A stretch of 64,000 nt of DNA, taken from contig CAMNRM010000020.1 in the NCBI GenBank assembly GCA_946553025.1, forward strand, positions 1-64,000, read 5' to 3'. The translations under genes were made by a program, and so were the position numbers. Source of the stretch: an uncultured Clostridium sp. Its GTDB lineage: Bacteria; Bacillota; Clostridia; Lachnospirales; Lachnospiraceae. This document shows positions 24,872 to 34,067 of this stretch, piece by piece. The notes beneath the pieces were generated by a model. That model was not told where the DNA came from. It was given only the letters and a program-made list of their open reading frames with translations, and made no database searches. Each line of letters opens with the position of its first letter. Position 1 is the stretch's first letter.

Positions 24872-26338
24872 ATGAAGGTTAGAACCAGATATGCCCCCAG
24901 TCCGACAGGAAGGATGCATGTGGGAAATTTGCGGACGGCATTGTATGCTTACTTAATTGCCAAGCACGAGGGAGGGGATTTCCTCCTGCGCATTGAAGAT
25001 ACGGATCAGGAGCGTTTTGTGGAAGGGGCAACCGAGATTATCTATCACACCCTTCAGGAAACCGGACTCATCCACGATGAAGGCCCGGACAAGGATAAGG
25101 GCTGCGGCCCTTACGTACAGAGCGAGCGCCATAAAGCCGGTCTTTACCTGGAATATGCAAAAAAGCTGATTGAAAAAGGGGAAGCTTATTACTGCTTCTG
25201 TACCCAGGAACGGCTGGAATCCTTAAAACGCGAGGTGAACGGCGAGATGATTATGACTTACGATAAACACTGCCTTCACCTGACCAAAGAAGAGATTGAA
25301 GCCAACCTTGCTGCGGGAATTCCCTATGTTATCCGCCAGAATAACCCGGCAGAAGGGAAAACCACCTTCCATGACGAGATTTACGGGGATATTTCCGTGG
25401 ATAATGCCGAACTTGACGATATGGTGCTGATTAAGTCCGACGGCTATCCGACCTATAACTTTGCCAATGTCGTGGATGATCATCTGATGGGAATTACCCA
25501 TGTGGTGCGTGGGAATGAGTATTTATCTTCTTCACCGAAATATAACCGGCTTTACGAAGCCTTCGGCTGGGAAGTTCCGATTTATGTGCACTGCCCGCTG
25601 ATTACCAATGAAGAGCACCAGAAATTAAGCAAGAGAAGCGGCCATTCTTCCTATGAAGATTTAATTGCCCAGGGCTTTCTGACGGAAGCCGTGGTCAACT
25701 ATGTGGCCCTCCTGGGCTGGTCGCCGGAGGGGACGCAGGAGATCTTTTCTTTAGAGGAGATGATTCAGGCATTTGATTTCCGTCGGATGAGCAAGTCCCC
25801 GGCTGTCTTTGATATGACGAAGTTAAAATGGATGAACGGGGAATATATGAAGGCGATGGACGAGGATAAGTTTTATTCCATGGCCCTGCCTTACATGAAG
25901 GAAGCGATTCATAAGGATTTGGATTTTCATAAGATTGCGGCGATGGTAAAGACCAGGATTGAGATTTTCCCGGATATTGCCGGACAGATTGATTTCTTTG
26001 AAAGCCTGCCGGAGTATGATTTGGAAATGTATGTACACAAGAAGATGAAGACCACAAAAGAAACCTCCCTTGCCGTGTTAAAAGGTACTCTGCCGATCCT
26101 TGAGAAACAGGAGGATTACAGCAATGACGCCCTCTACCAGGCGCTGACGGGCTATATCAGCCAGGAAGGCGTAAAGACAGGCTATGTGATGTGGCCGCTT
26201 CGCGTGGCTGTGTCCGGAAAGCAGATGACACCGGCAGGAGCGACCGAGATTATGGAGGTTTTGGGCAAAGAAGAAACCTTAACCCGCATTCGGGCAGGAA
26301 TTGAAAAGTTGGAAAAAAGGAGCAGGAATGCCGTTTAA
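24872..26338 (+). CDS. gltX: Glutamyl-tRNA synthetase
   Basis: 488 residues, normal for bacterial GluRS. The class I signatures are present: HVGN (HIGH-like) at residues 16-19 in [18 protein letters not shown], and KLSKR (KMSKS-like) at 251-255. It charges tRNA-Glu (and probably tRNA-Gln for later amidation). The start at 24872 follows GAGGAGAAGAAG, 33 bp after the c-di-GMP protein. The next gene overlaps its last codons by 11 bp, indicating a transcript continuing into the helicase. Confidence 0.98.
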   Translation: MKVRTRYAPSPTGRMHVGNLRTALYAYLIAKHEGGDFLLRIEDTDQERFVEGATEIIYHTLQETGLIHDEGPDKDKGCGPYVQSERHKAGLYLEYAKKLIEKGEAYYCFCTQERLESLKREVNGEMIMTYDKHCLHLTKEEIEANLAAGIPYVIRQNNPAEGKTTFHDEIYGDISVDNAELDDMVLIKSDGYPTYNFANVVDDHLMGITHVVRGNEYLSSSPKYNRLYEAFGWEVPIYVHCPLITNEEHQKLSKRSGHSSYEDLIAQGFLTEAVVNYVALLGWSPEGTQEIFSLEEMIQAFDFRRMSKSPAVFDMTKLKWMNGEYMKAMDEDKFYSMALPYMKEAIHKDLDFHKIAAMVKTRIEIFPDIAGQIDFFESLPEYDLEMYVHKKMKTTKETSLAVLKGTLPILEKQEDYSNDALYQALTGYISQEGVKTGYVMWPLRVAVSGKQMTPAGATEIMEVLGKEETLTRIRAGIEKLEKRSRNAV

Positions 26339-28160
26339 TGAAGCACAGACCATGGCCGTACAGCACGGAAAGGGGCCGATGATGGTTTTAGCCGGGCCGG
26401 GTTCCGGCAAGACAACCGTGATTGTAGGCCGGGTAAGAAACCTGGTGGAAAACTTAAAGGTGCCGCCGTCTTCGATTCTGGTGATTACCTTTACCCGAGC
26501 GGCGGCCAGAGAGATGGAAGAGAGGTATCTTGCTTTAGAACAGGAAAACAGCAGTGGAAGGGTCAGTTTTGGCACCTTCCACTCTGTATTTTTCCGGATT
26601 TTAAAGCTTGCCTACCGCTACAGCGGGGAAAATATCGTCCGGGAAGAACAGCAGACGGAATTTCTGCGCAGGGAGATTGCCCGGCTTTCCTTGGAGGTCG
26701 AGGATGAGGGCGAGTTTATCCGCACGGTACTTGGAGAAATCAGCGAAGTCAAGGGCGAGATGATTTCCTTAGAGCACTATTATGCCAAAAGCTGTTCGGG
26801 GGAGATTTTTAAGCAGTTGTTTGAAGCCTATGAGCGGTCGCTTCGCCAGCTTAACCTTCTGGATTTTGATGATATGCTGACGATGTGTTATGAACTGTTT
26901 CGGGAGAGGAAGGATATTTTATCGGCGTGGCAGAGGAAATATCCCTATATCTTAATCGATGAATTTCAGGATATCAACCGGATTCAGTACGAGGTGGTAA
27001 AACTGATGGCTCTTCCGGGCAATAATTTATTTATCGTGGGCGATGACGACCAGTCGATTTACCGCTTCCGGGGAGCAAGACCCGAACTGATGCTGGGATT
27101 TTTTAAAGACTATCCCCAGGCAAAGCAGGTTTTTTTGGATATCAACTACCGATCCACGCCGCAGATTGTAGAATCCGCCAGGCGTTTAATTGAAAATAAT
27201 AAGACCCGCTTTCCCAAAAAGATCCGGGCGAATAAAAAAAGCGGCCGTCCGGTGATTACCCGGGTCTTTGCGGACGGGCGGGAAGAGGTGGAGGCGGTCT
27301 GCCGGGAGATTCGGGATTATCGGCATGTGGGGGCTGCCTGGGAGGATATAGCCGTGCTTTTTCGGACGAACCAGGGGGCAAGGCTTCTGGTGGAAAAGCT
27401 GATGGAGTACAATATTCCTTTTCAAATCCGGGACGTCCTCCCCAATATTTACGAGCACTGGATTGCCAGAAACCTTTTGGACTATATTTTATTAGCCAGG
27501 GGACATACGGAGCGGAGCCGGGTGCTCGCAGTGATTAACCGGCCAAAGCGCTATATCGGGCGGGATTCCCTTGAGGGGGAGATGATTAACTGGGAACAGG
27601 TAAAGTCCTTTTATCAGGATAAGGAATGGATGGTTGACCGGATTGAAGAACTGGAAGCCCACCTTCGCATGATCCGAAAGCTTGCCCCCACGGCAGCTAT
27701 TAATTACATCCGAAAGGGCGTGGGCTACGATGGATTTTTAACCGCCTATGCCGCCGAGAAAAAGATTAAGCCGGAGGAATATTTAGAGATTGCCGACCAG
27801 ATTCAGGAGAGTGCCGCCGGGTATAAGACCTGTGAGGAATGGTTTAAGCACATCTTAGAGTACAAGGAGCAGTTAGCCGAACAGGCAAGGCAGAGGAGGC
27901 AGAAGAAGGAAGGCGTCTGCCTGATGACGATGCACAGCGCCAAGGGGCTGGAGTTTCGCATCGTCTATATCTTGGATGCCAATGAAGGGGTCAGCCCGCA
28001 CCACAAGGCGTTTTTAGACGTGGATATGGAAGAAGAGCGAAGGATGTTTTATGTGGCCATGACCAGGGCAAAGGAAAGGCTGCACGTTTATTTCGTTAAG
28101 GAGCGGTATCATAAGCCGCAGGAGGTTTCCCGGTTTGTGCGGGAGTATCTGCGCGGATAA
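26328..28160 (+). CDS. UvrD/PcrA-like superfamily 1 helicase
   Basis: A 610-residue ATP-dependent DNA helicase, shorter than full PcrA/UvrD (~720-740) and lacking their C-terminal extension. Visible motifs: Q motif NEAQTMAV, Walker A GPGSGKTT (residues 23-30), motif [11 protein letters not shown], motif [15 protein letters not shown], motif [13 protein letters not shown] and motif [16 protein letters not shown]. The ATG at 26328 overlaps gltX and has AAAAGGAG directly upstream; a TTG at 26301 is less likely. Roles in repair or removal of conflicts are inferred from the family. Confidence 0.93.
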   Translation: MPFNEAQTMAVQHGKGPMMVLAGPGSGKTTVIVGRVRNLVENLKVPPSSILVITFTRAAAREMEERYLALEQENSSGRVSFGTFHSVFFRILKLAYRYSGENIVREEQQTEFLRREIARLSLEVEDEGEFIRTVLGEISEVKGEMISLEHYYAKSCSGEIFKQLFEAYERSLRQLNLLDFDDMLTMCYELFRERKDILSAWQRKYPYILIDEFQDINRIQYEVVKLMALPGNNLFIVGDDDQSIYRFRGARPELMLGFFKDYPQAKQVFLDINYRSTPQIVESARRLIENNKTRFPKKIRANKKSGRPVITRVFADGREEVEAVCREIRDYRHVGAAWEDIAVLFRTNQGARLLVEKLMEYNIPFQIRDVLPNIYEHWIARNLLDYILLARGHTERSRVLAVINRPKRYIGRDSLEGEMINWEQVKSFYQDKEWMVDRIEELEAHLRMIRKLAPTAAINYIRKGVGYDGFLTAYAAEKKIKPEEYLEIADQIQESAAGYKTCEEWFKHILEYKEQLAEQARQRRQKKEGVCLMTMHSAKGLEFRIVYILDANEGVSPHHKAFLDVDMEEERRMFYVAMTRAKERLHVYFVKERYHKPQEVSRFVREYLRG

Positions 28161-28202
28161 AGAAGAAATCATGATTAAAAAGGCCGGGGAGGAAAACAGG
28201 TG

Positions 28203-28730
28203 ATGGAAGAGCAAAAGGGGCTTGTACATATTTACTGCGGGGACGGGAAGGGGAAGACGACGGCGGCCCTTGGGCTGGCTCTTCGGGCAGCGGGGCGGGG
28301 GATGAAGGTCGTGATTGCCCGTTTCTTAAAAACCGAGGATTCCGGGGAGGTGAAGATGCTCTGTCAGCTTCCGGGGATTGTTTTGCTTCCCTGCCGGAAA
28401 AGCTTTGGCTTTACTTTTTCGATGGGGGAGGAAGAAAAAAAAGAGGCTTCCCGGTATTATCAGGATCTTTTTGCCCGTGCAGTAAGCCTTGGGCAGGAAG
28501 CGGACCTGCTGATTTTTGATGAGGTTTTAGCGGCCTGCAATGCAGGGCTTCTGCCCAAAGAGAGCCTGGAAGATTTCCTTGGCAGCCGTCCGCAGGGGCT
28601 GGAGGTCGTGCTTACCGGAAGGAATCCGTGGGAGAGCCTTCTTTCGGCAGCGGATTATATTACCCAGATGCAGGCGGTAAAGCATCCCTATCAAAAGGGA
28701 ATTCATGCCAGGCGGGGAATCGAATACTGA
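28203..28730 (+). CDS. cobO: CobO/BtuR-type ATP:corrinoid adenosyltransferase
   Basis: About 175 residues. The CobA/CobO/BtuR P-loop variant GDGKGKTTAA is at residues 13-22, with downstream DEVLAACNAGLL and VLTGRNPW matching the family. It transfers adenosyl from ATP to the cobalt of corrinoids in coenzyme B12 synthesis or salvage. A GTG three bases earlier (28200) is equally well placed behind GGGGAGG. No other cobalamin gene is nearby, so salvage of imported corrinoid is plausible. It closely follows the helicase (39-bp gap) and is probably co-transcribed. Confidence 0.92.
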   Translation: MEEQKGLVHIYCGDGKGKTTAALGLALRAAGRGMKVVIARFLKTEDSGEVKMLCQLPGIVLLPCRKSFGFTFSMGEEEKKEASRYYQDLFARAVSLGQEADLLIFDEVLAACNAGLLPKESLEDFLGSRPQGLEVVLTGRNPWESLLSAADYITQMQAVKHPYQKGIHARRGIEY

Positions 28731-28956
28731 CGGATTAGGGCATTAAAACCTCTAAAAGTGGGGGACTGCACCCATAAAGATTCATTTTGTCCCGGAAATA
28801 CAGAGAAAAAGTGGGAAAAAACTTGCTTTTTTTGCAAAATTTTGATAAAGTGAAGGAGAAAAACAGTTACTGTGAACGCAGGTGAACCGTAACAAAAAAG
28901 GCGGCTGCGCATAAACGTGAGCGGCAGCAAAAAATGTTCTTAGGAGGAACAACGAG

Positions 28957-29304
28957 ATGAAAGATGACGAGAGGTTTAATGTCAATCTGGGGGAAGGCAA
29001 AGAAGAAACGGATGAGATGACCGTTACGCTGACCCTGGATGATGACACGACGCTGGAATGTGTAGTAATTAATATTTTTAAGGCCGGCGATCGGGAATAT
29101 ATCGCCCTGCTCCCCATGGAGGGACCTGCCGCAGAAGAAGGAGAGGTTTATCTCTACCGCTACAGCGAGGATGAGAACGGAGAGCCGGATTTGGAGAATA
29201 TTGAAGATGACGATGAATTCGATCTGGTATCCGATGCGTTCGACGAGATGCTGGACTCCGCGGAGTTTGATGAACTGATCGGCGAAGACGAACTGGATGA
29301 TTAG
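28957..29304 (+). CDS. DUF1292 family acidic protein
   Basis: 115 residues, very acidic. It has the DUF1292 core (TVTLTLDDDTTLECVVINIF, EYIALLPMEG, EVYLYRYSEDENGEP) followed by an Asp/Glu-rich C-terminal helix (DEFDLVSDAFDEML...). The family (Bacillus YrzB-like) is widespread in Firmicutes and its molecular role is unknown. The start at 28957 follows TTAGGAGGA. Upstream ~220 nt contain no gene but small hairpins (GTTAC/GTAAC at ~28865-28892) and a weak TTGCTT-17-TAAAGT promoter. Confidence 0.9.
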   Translation: MKDDERFNVNLGEGKEETDEMTVTLTLDDDTTLECVVINIFKAGDREYIALLPMEGPAAEEGEVYLYRYSEDENGEPDLENIEDDDEFDLVSDAFDEMLDSAEFDELIGEDELDD

Positions 29305-29393
29305 TCCGAGATGCATCTATTAATGTAGCTTTAATTCCGGTCAGAGAAAAAGCAATGATGGAAAATAAAAAATAAGATAAAAAGAAGAAAAGC

Positions 29394-29433
29394 AGCAAAA
29401 AAACAGCCCCCGGACAGAACGTTTCGGGGACTG
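29394..29433 (-). terminator. Terminator of ychF
   Basis: On the minus strand ACAGTCCCCG and CCGGGGGCTGT pair around an 11-nt loop and are followed by a run of seven T. Confidence 0.8.
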
Positions 29434-29489
29434 TGTGATTTAAGCGGGTTTAAGGATTAAATGTCCGATGGGAAAACGGATGAAAGAAA

Positions 29490-30587
29490 CTATACATTAA
29501 ACCGGAACAGGATAACATCCCCGTCTTTTACCACATAATCTTTTCCTTCTAAGCGGACCAGTCCTTTTTCCTTGGCGGCGGTGTAGGTTTTGCAGTCGAG
29601 GAGATCCTGGTAGTTGACCACCTCGGCCCGGATAAAGCCGCGTTCAAAATCCGAGTGGATCTTTCCGGCTGCCTGCGGGGCTTTGGTTCCGGCCTTAATC
29701 GTCCAGGCGCGGGTTTCGGTAACGCCGGCGGTAAGGTAGCTTAAAAGGCCAAGGAGGCGGTAGCTTGCGGCAATCAGCTTGTCAAGGCCCGATTCCGTAA
29801 GCCCTAAGTCTTCCAGAAACATTGCTTTTTCGTCATCGTCAAGTTCGGCAATCTCCTGTTCAATCTGGGCGCAGATCACAAAAACCTCCGAAGCGTTTTC
29901 TGCGGCAAAACGGCGGACGCTCTGGACGTGGGCATTATTCTTCCCGTCGTCGGCAAGGTCGTCTTCTCCTACATTGGCTGCGAAGATCACCGGTTTCCAG
30001 GTCAGAAGGTTTAAGCTGTTCATCAGGGCCTCTTCGTCTTCATCGGCAAGTTCCATCTTCCGTGCAAGGTTTCCGTCTTCCAGGAAGGCTTTAATCCGTT
30101 TTAAGAAATCCACTTCTTTTGCCAGTTCTTTATTGTTAAAGGCAGCCTTTCCGTTCTTGGCAATGCGGCGTTCCAGAATTTCGATATCCGAAAAAATCAG
30201 TTCCAGGTTAATGGTTTCAATATCCCGCAGAGGATCTACGCTTCCGTCAACATGGATAACATTCCCGTCTTCAAAACAGCGGACAACATGGACGATGGCG
30301 TCAACCTCCCGGATATTGGAGAGGAACTGGTTGCCAAGACCTTCACCTTTAGAAGCGCCTTTTACCAGTCCGGCGATATCGACAAATTCTATCACGGCCG
30401 GGGTGATTTTCTGCGAGTCGTAAAGATCGGCCAGAAGCTTTAAGCGGGGATCAGGTACGGGAACGACGCCGATATTCGGGTCGATGGTGCAAAAAGGATA
30501 GTTGGCGGATTCCGCGCCTGCTTTGGTCAATGAATTAAAAAGGGTGCTTTTTCCTACATTGGGCAGCCCTACAATCCCTAATTTCAT
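29490..30587 (-). CDS. ychF: YchF/OLA1-family P-loop ATPase
   Basis: 365 residues, the standard length. The Obg-like P-loop GLPNVGKS lies at residues ~7-14 (MKLGIVGLPNVGKSTLF), the G3-like region is DIAGLVKGASKGEGLGNQFL, and the C-terminal TGS domain ends YVVKDGDVILFRFNV. YchF binds ATP rather than GTP, associates with ribosomes and affects stress tolerance. The start at 30587 has a strong AATGGAGG site; the frame can be extended to 30629 but without support. It is transcribed against its neighbours as a single gene with its own terminator. Confidence 0.97.
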   Translation of the reverse strand: MKLGIVGLPNVGKSTLFNSLTKAGAESANYPFCTIDPNIGVVPVPDPRLKLLADLYDSQKITPAVIEFVDIAGLVKGASKGEGLGNQFLSNIREVDAIVHVVRCFEDGNVIHVDGSVDPLRDIETINLELIFSDIEILERRIAKNGKAAFNNKELAKEVDFLKRIKAFLEDGNLARKMELADEDEEALMNSLNLLTWKPVIFAANVGEDDLADDGKNNAHVQSVRRFAAENASEVFVICAQIEQEIAELDDDEKAMFLEDLGLTESGLDKLIAASYRLLGLLSYLTAGVTETRAWTIKAGTKAPQAAGKIHSDFERGFIRAEVVNYQDLLDCKTYTAAKEKGLVRLEGKDYVVKDGDVILFRFNV

Positions 30588-30888
30588 AAAAAAACCTCCA
30601 TTTCTCTGCAAAGCACTTTGTCTGTACATGTGCTAATCGATCAAAGCATAGCATAAAATCAGGGATTTGTACACTGTTTCTCCGGGGCTGTATCTGAAAA
30701 TTTACCGGGAATTTTTTGGGATTTGGGGGAAGTTTCCAGTTTTTCGACAAAATATGTCGAATCTTCCCGTTTCCTGTCAATCGAATTTCGTTGCATTTTC
30801 CCGACAATTGGATTAAAATGTAATAAGCCTGTAGCAGGAAAATATGCAAACTGCTGCATAAGCGTTAGATTGAGGAGGAAGTTTACAG
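30588..30888. other. Divergent intergenic region of ychF and lgt
   Basis: 301 bp without a gene. TTGCAT (30791-30796), 17 bp, TAAAAT (30814-30819) is the likely lgt promoter. An inverted repeat TTCGAC-N7-GTCGAA (30743-30761) is of unknown role. Confidence 0.55.
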
Positions 30889-31770
30889 ATGATGAATGAT
30901 GGAGCAGATATTTGCTTTGTCCATTTGGGGATTGCCATCAGCCATCTCCAAAAAAGCATTACGGTTTTTGGCTTTCCCATTGCCTTCTATGGCATGATTA
31001 TCGGATGCGGGATGCTGGCTGGGCTTTTTCTGGCACAGTCCGATGCAAAACGAAGGGGACAGGATCCGGAACTGTATCTGGATTTTGCACTGTATGCGAT
31101 AATTTTTGCGATTATAGGGGCGCGGGCGTATTATGTTCTGTTTGAATGGGATGCCTACAAAGATAATCTCCTTCAGATATTGAATCTGCGAGCCGGGGGG
31201 CTGGCGATTTACGGCGGAGTTATTGCAGCAGTACTGACGTTGATTATTTTTACCAGAGTAAGGAAACAGTCATTTTTTTCGATGGCAGATACAGGTGTAT
31301 TGGGGCTTGTTTTGGGGCAGATAATCGGACGTTGGGGAAACTTTTTTAATTGTGAGGCTTTTGGCGGATATACGGATGGTCTTCTGGCTATGCGCATTAA
31401 CCGGGCACTGGTAAATCCGTCGATGATTTCACAGGAACTTTTGGATCATTTGATTGTAGAGAATGGAATCGAATACATACAGGTGCATCCGACCTTCCTT
31501 TATGAATCACTTTGGAATCTTGGCTTGCTTTTGCTGATGCTGTGGTATCGAAAAAGGAAGAAATTTGATGGAGAGATGTTTTTTATTTACTTATTGGGGT
31601 ATGGTCTGGGAAGAAGCTGGATTGAGGGCCTGCGCACGGATCAGCTGAAACTGTTCGGAAGCGGAATTGCCGTTTCCCAGTGCCTGTCGCTGATTCTGGC
31701 GATAACAGCGCTTAGCGTCCTGGTTTGGAAACATCGAACAATCGAAAAAGATAAAAAAAGGAGAGCATAA
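30889..31770 (+). CDS. lgt: Prolipoprotein diacylglyceryl transferase
   Basis: 293 residues with about seven membrane segments. The Lgt signatures are present: LRAGGLAIYGGVIAA and GRWGNFFNCEAFGG, plus HPTFLYESLWNLG. It transfers diacylglycerol from phosphatidylglycerol to the lipobox Cys of prolipoproteins such as the binding lipoprotein at 3668. The start at 30889 follows GAGGAGGAAG; a second ATG is next to it. A Spo0E-like ORF follows immediately and is probably in the same transcript. Confidence 0.96.
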   Translation: MMNDGADICFVHLGIAISHLQKSITVFGFPIAFYGMIIGCGMLAGLFLAQSDAKRRGQDPELYLDFALYAIIFAIIGARAYYVLFEWDAYKDNLLQILNLRAGGLAIYGGVIAAVLTLIIFTRVRKQSFFSMADTGVLGLVLGQIIGRWGNFFNCEAFGGYTDGLLAMRINRALVNPSMISQELLDHLIVENGIEYIQVHPTFLYESLWNLGLLLLMLWYRKRKKFDGEMFFIYLLGYGLGRSWIEGLRTDQLKLFGSGIAVSQCLSLILAITALSVLVWKHRTIEKDKKRRA

Positions 31771-31771
31771 G

Positions 31772-31927
31772 ATGAGTGAGGTAAAGCGGGAACTGATGGA
31801 AAAAATAGAAGAGGCAAGGCAGGAACTGGATAACAGTATTGACCAGGGCCTGGCCTATGACTTAATTTATGAGCACAGTGTAGCTTTGGATCAGTGGATT
31901 GAAAAATATATTGCTGCAGGCTTTTAA
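31772..31927 (+). CDS. Spo0E-like aspartyl-phosphate phosphatase
   Basis: A 51-residue ORF one base after the lgt stop, with an AAAAGGAGAG site. The two-helix hairpin pattern (MSEVKRELMEKIEEARQELD, then YDLIYEHSVALDQWIEKY) contains the family S-x-x-L-D motif as SVALD. Spo0E-type proteins dephosphorylate Spo0A~P and delay sporulation. This fits a genome with sigE and spoIIGA ~14 kb away. It is followed by a clear terminator, so lgt and this ORF form a two-gene unit. Assignment rests on size, motif and context. Confidence 0.75.
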   Translation: MSEVKRELMEKIEEARQELDNSIDQGLAYDLIYEHSVALDQWIEKYIAAGF

Positions 31928-31961
31928 GGGTTTTTTGGATATGGTTTCCTGTACATTGAAA

Positions 31962-31999
31962 AAGAGTACATACGAATATTCAGGTATGTGCTCTTTTTT
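31962..31999 (+). terminator. Terminator after the Spo0E-like gene
   Basis: AAGAGTACATAC and GTATGTGCTCTT form a stem with a 10-nt loop (one mismatched pair), followed by a T-run. Confidence 0.85.
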
Positions 32000-32029
32000 T
32001 CCCTTTTTTTGCTTTTCATGAAAATTTTC

Positions 32030-32058
32030 TTGCTATTTTCCTGGGGATGTAATAAAAT
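32030..32058 (+). promoter_or_regulatory. Promoter of the dcw cluster
   Basis: TTGCTA (32030-32035), 17-bp spacer, TAAAAT (32053-32058), directly upstream of the MraZ boxes. Confidence 0.65.
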
Positions 32059-32066
32059 AAATGTAC

Positions 32067-32092
32067 AAGTGGCGGAAAGTGGAGGAAAGTGG
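32067..32092 (+). promoter_or_regulatory. MraZ binding boxes
   Basis: AAGTGG recurs at 32067, 32077 and 32087, a strict 10-bp period (AAGTGGCGGA, AAGTGGAGGA, AAGTGGGACA). MraZ is known to bind tandem AAAGTG(G/T)-N3 boxes upstream of its own gene, so autoregulation of the cluster is expected. Confidence 0.85.
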
Positions 32093-32131
32093 GACAAAGG
32101 GGTAGCGTGGTGCGGATGTCAGGTGATTATT

Positions 32132-32557
32132 ATGTTCATGGGTGAGTACAATCATACCGTTGATGCGAAAGGACGGTTGATCGTCCCTTCAAAATTCAGA
32201 GAACAGCTGGGCGATGAATTCGTGATAACGAAAGGATTAGATGGCTGTTTATTTGCGTATGAAAATACAGAGTGGAAAGCTCTGGAAGAAAAACTCCACG
32301 CCCTGCCCCTGACGAATGCCAACGCCCGAAAGTTTTCCCGCTTTTTTCTTGCCGGAGCCACGGCCTGCGAGGTTGACAAGCAGGGAAGAATCCTTCTGCC
32401 GCTGATTTTACGCGAGTTTGCGGGGATTGAGAAGGATGCCGTCTTAGTCGGCGTGGGAAGCCGGATTGAAATCTGGTCGAAAGAACGCTGGCTGGAGGCG
32501 AATTCCTATGATGATATGGAAGAGATTGCACAAAACATGGAAGGACTGGGAATTTAA
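32132..32557 (+). CDS. mraZ: Transcriptional regulator MraZ
   Basis: 141 residues, close to the Bacillus protein throughout. Two AbrB-like half domains are seen ([22 protein letters not shown] and [15 protein letters not shown]). It forms ring oligomers that bind repeated boxes in its own leader and control the division and cell wall cluster. The start at 32132 keeps the conserved MFMGEY beginning; the longer frame upstream is not supported. The stop overlaps the rsmH start by 1 nt (TAATG). Confidence 0.97.
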   Translation: MFMGEYNHTVDAKGRLIVPSKFREQLGDEFVITKGLDGCLFAYENTEWKALEEKLHALPLTNANARKFSRFFLAGATACEVDKQGRILLPLILREFAGIEKDAVLVGVGSRIEIWSKERWLEANSYDDMEEIAQNMEGLGI

Positions 32558-33492
32558 TGAACTTTGAACATAAATCGGTGCTGCTTTACCCCACGGTTGA
32601 CAGCCTGAAGGTGAAACCAGACGGAATTTATGTGGACGGCACCCTGGGAAAGGGAGGCCATGCCCGGGAGGTTCTTCGGCGTCTGGGAGAAAACGGACGT
32701 CTGATTGGCATAGACCAGGACGGGGACGCCATCGCTGCCGCGTCGGAAAATTTACAGGAATTTTCTCCCCGGGTAACGATCGTAAGGCGCAATTACGAAC
32801 AGCTTTCCACGGTTTTGGATGAACTGGGAATTTCCAAGGTGGATGGGATTTATCTGGATTTAGGTGTATCTTCTTTTCAGCTGGATACCAAGGAACGCGG
32901 GTTTACCTACCGCGAGGACGCACCGCTGGATATGCGGATGGATCAGCGCCAGAGCCTGACGGCGGCGGATATTGTCAATACGTACAGCGAGATGGAGCTT
33001 TACCGCCTGATACGGGATTATGGGGAAGAGAAGTTTGCCAAAAACATTGCCAAGCACATTGCAAGGAAAAGGCAGGAAAAACCGATAGAAACCACGGGAG
33101 AACTGACCGAAGTTATTAAGGCGGCGATCCCGGCGAAGGTACGGGCTGGAGGAGGACATCCGGCCAAGCAGACCTTCCAGGCCATACGCATAGCGTTAAA
33201 CCGGGAACTGGAGGTACTGGAAAATACCATAGATACAGCAATTGAACGGTTAAAGCCGGGAGGGCGGTTTGCCGTGATTACCTTTCATTCCTTAGAGGAT
33301 CGAATCGTAAAAACAAAGTTTCGGGAGAATGAACATCCGTGCACATGTCCGCCGGATTTTCCGGTCTGTGTCTGCGGGAGGACAAGCCTGGGAAGGGTGA
33401 TTACGAAAAAACCCATTCTGCCCACAGCGGAGGAGGAAGAAGAAAACAGGAGAGCAAAGAGCGCAAAGCTTCGGGTTTTTGAACGCACATAG
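32557..33492 (+). CDS. rsmH: 16S rRNA (cytosine-1402 N4) methyltransferase RsmH
   Basis: 311 residues, standard length. The SAM-binding motif [14 protein letters not shown] is near residues 27-40, with [12 protein letters not shown] and the conserved end region [10 protein letters not shown]. It methylates C1402 in the decoding centre. It is second in the dcw cluster, translationally coupled to mraZ by a 1-nt overlap. Confidence 0.97.
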   Translation: MNFEHKSVLLYPTVDSLKVKPDGIYVDGTLGKGGHAREVLRRLGENGRLIGIDQDGDAIAAASENLQEFSPRVTIVRRNYEQLSTVLDELGISKVDGIYLDLGVSSFQLDTKERGFTYREDAPLDMRMDQRQSLTAADIVNTYSEMELYRLIRDYGEEKFAKNIAKHIARKRQEKPIETTGELTEVIKAAIPAKVRAGGGHPAKQTFQAIRIALNRELEVLENTIDTAIERLKPGGRFAVITFHSLEDRIVKTKFRENEHPCTCPPDFPVCVCGRTSLGRVITKKPILPTAEEEEENRRAKSAKLRVFERT

Positions 33493-33590
33493 CCGTGCCG
33501 GGCATCGGACGGCTGCCGTGACAGCTAAACCGCAACCGGCTGCGGCAAGGACCCGGAATAACCGTGAATTAAGGAAGGAGTAATGCAAAG

Positions 33591-34067
33591 ATGGCAGAGA
33601 GAATTCGTTCATATTCTACAAAAGCGTATATTGACGGGAATACTGTGCGGAAACTGCGTCCTGCCAGAACCCCTGAGGAGGGGGAGCGGCAGAAACCGAA
33701 AAAGAAAGTCAGCTACCGGGTAAGGAGAAACCAGGAGAAGGCATTGCAGATGAATCTGCCCTATGTGCTGATGCTTACGGTTGCTCTGGTCTGCACATTG
33801 TATTTATGCATTAACTACCTGCAGGTGCAGTCTACCATGACCACCAGAATTCACAATATCGAAACGATAGAAAAGGAACTGGAGTTTTTAAAATCGGAGA
33901 ATGACGCATTGGAAACCCGGATTAATACGTCCCTGGATTTGGACTATGTATACCGGGTGGCTACCGAAGAACTGGGTATGGTGTATCCGAACAAAAACCA
34001 GGTCATTTTATATAACAAGACAGAAAGCGAGTATGTAAGACAGTATGAGGACATCCCAAAACACTAA
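33591..34067 (+). CDS. ftsL: Cell division protein FtsL
   Basis: 158 residues. A basic cytoplasmic N-terminus (~52 residues, PKKKVSYRVRRNQEKA) leads to one membrane span (~55-76, YVLMLTVALVCTLYLCINYL) and an extracytoplasmic coiled coil (IHNIETIEKELEFLKSENDALETRI). This is the FtsL pattern, and the position between rsmH and the PBPs is classical. FtsL bridges FtsQ/FtsB and the FtsWI synthase. Its last 23 bp overlap the next gene. Sequence identity in this family is low, so position carries weight. Confidence 0.88.
   Translation: MAERIRSYSTKAYIDGNTVRKLRPARTPEEGERQKPKKKVSYRVRRNQEKALQMNLPYVLMLTVALVCTLYLCINYLQVQSTMTTRIHNIETIEKELEFLKSENDALETRINTSLDLDYVYRVATEELGMVYPNKNQVILYNKTESEYVRQYEDIPKH

Noticed and set aside
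29779-30423. 214-codon plus-strand frame over ychF
   Set aside because: Ser-rich shadow of the minus-strand gene.
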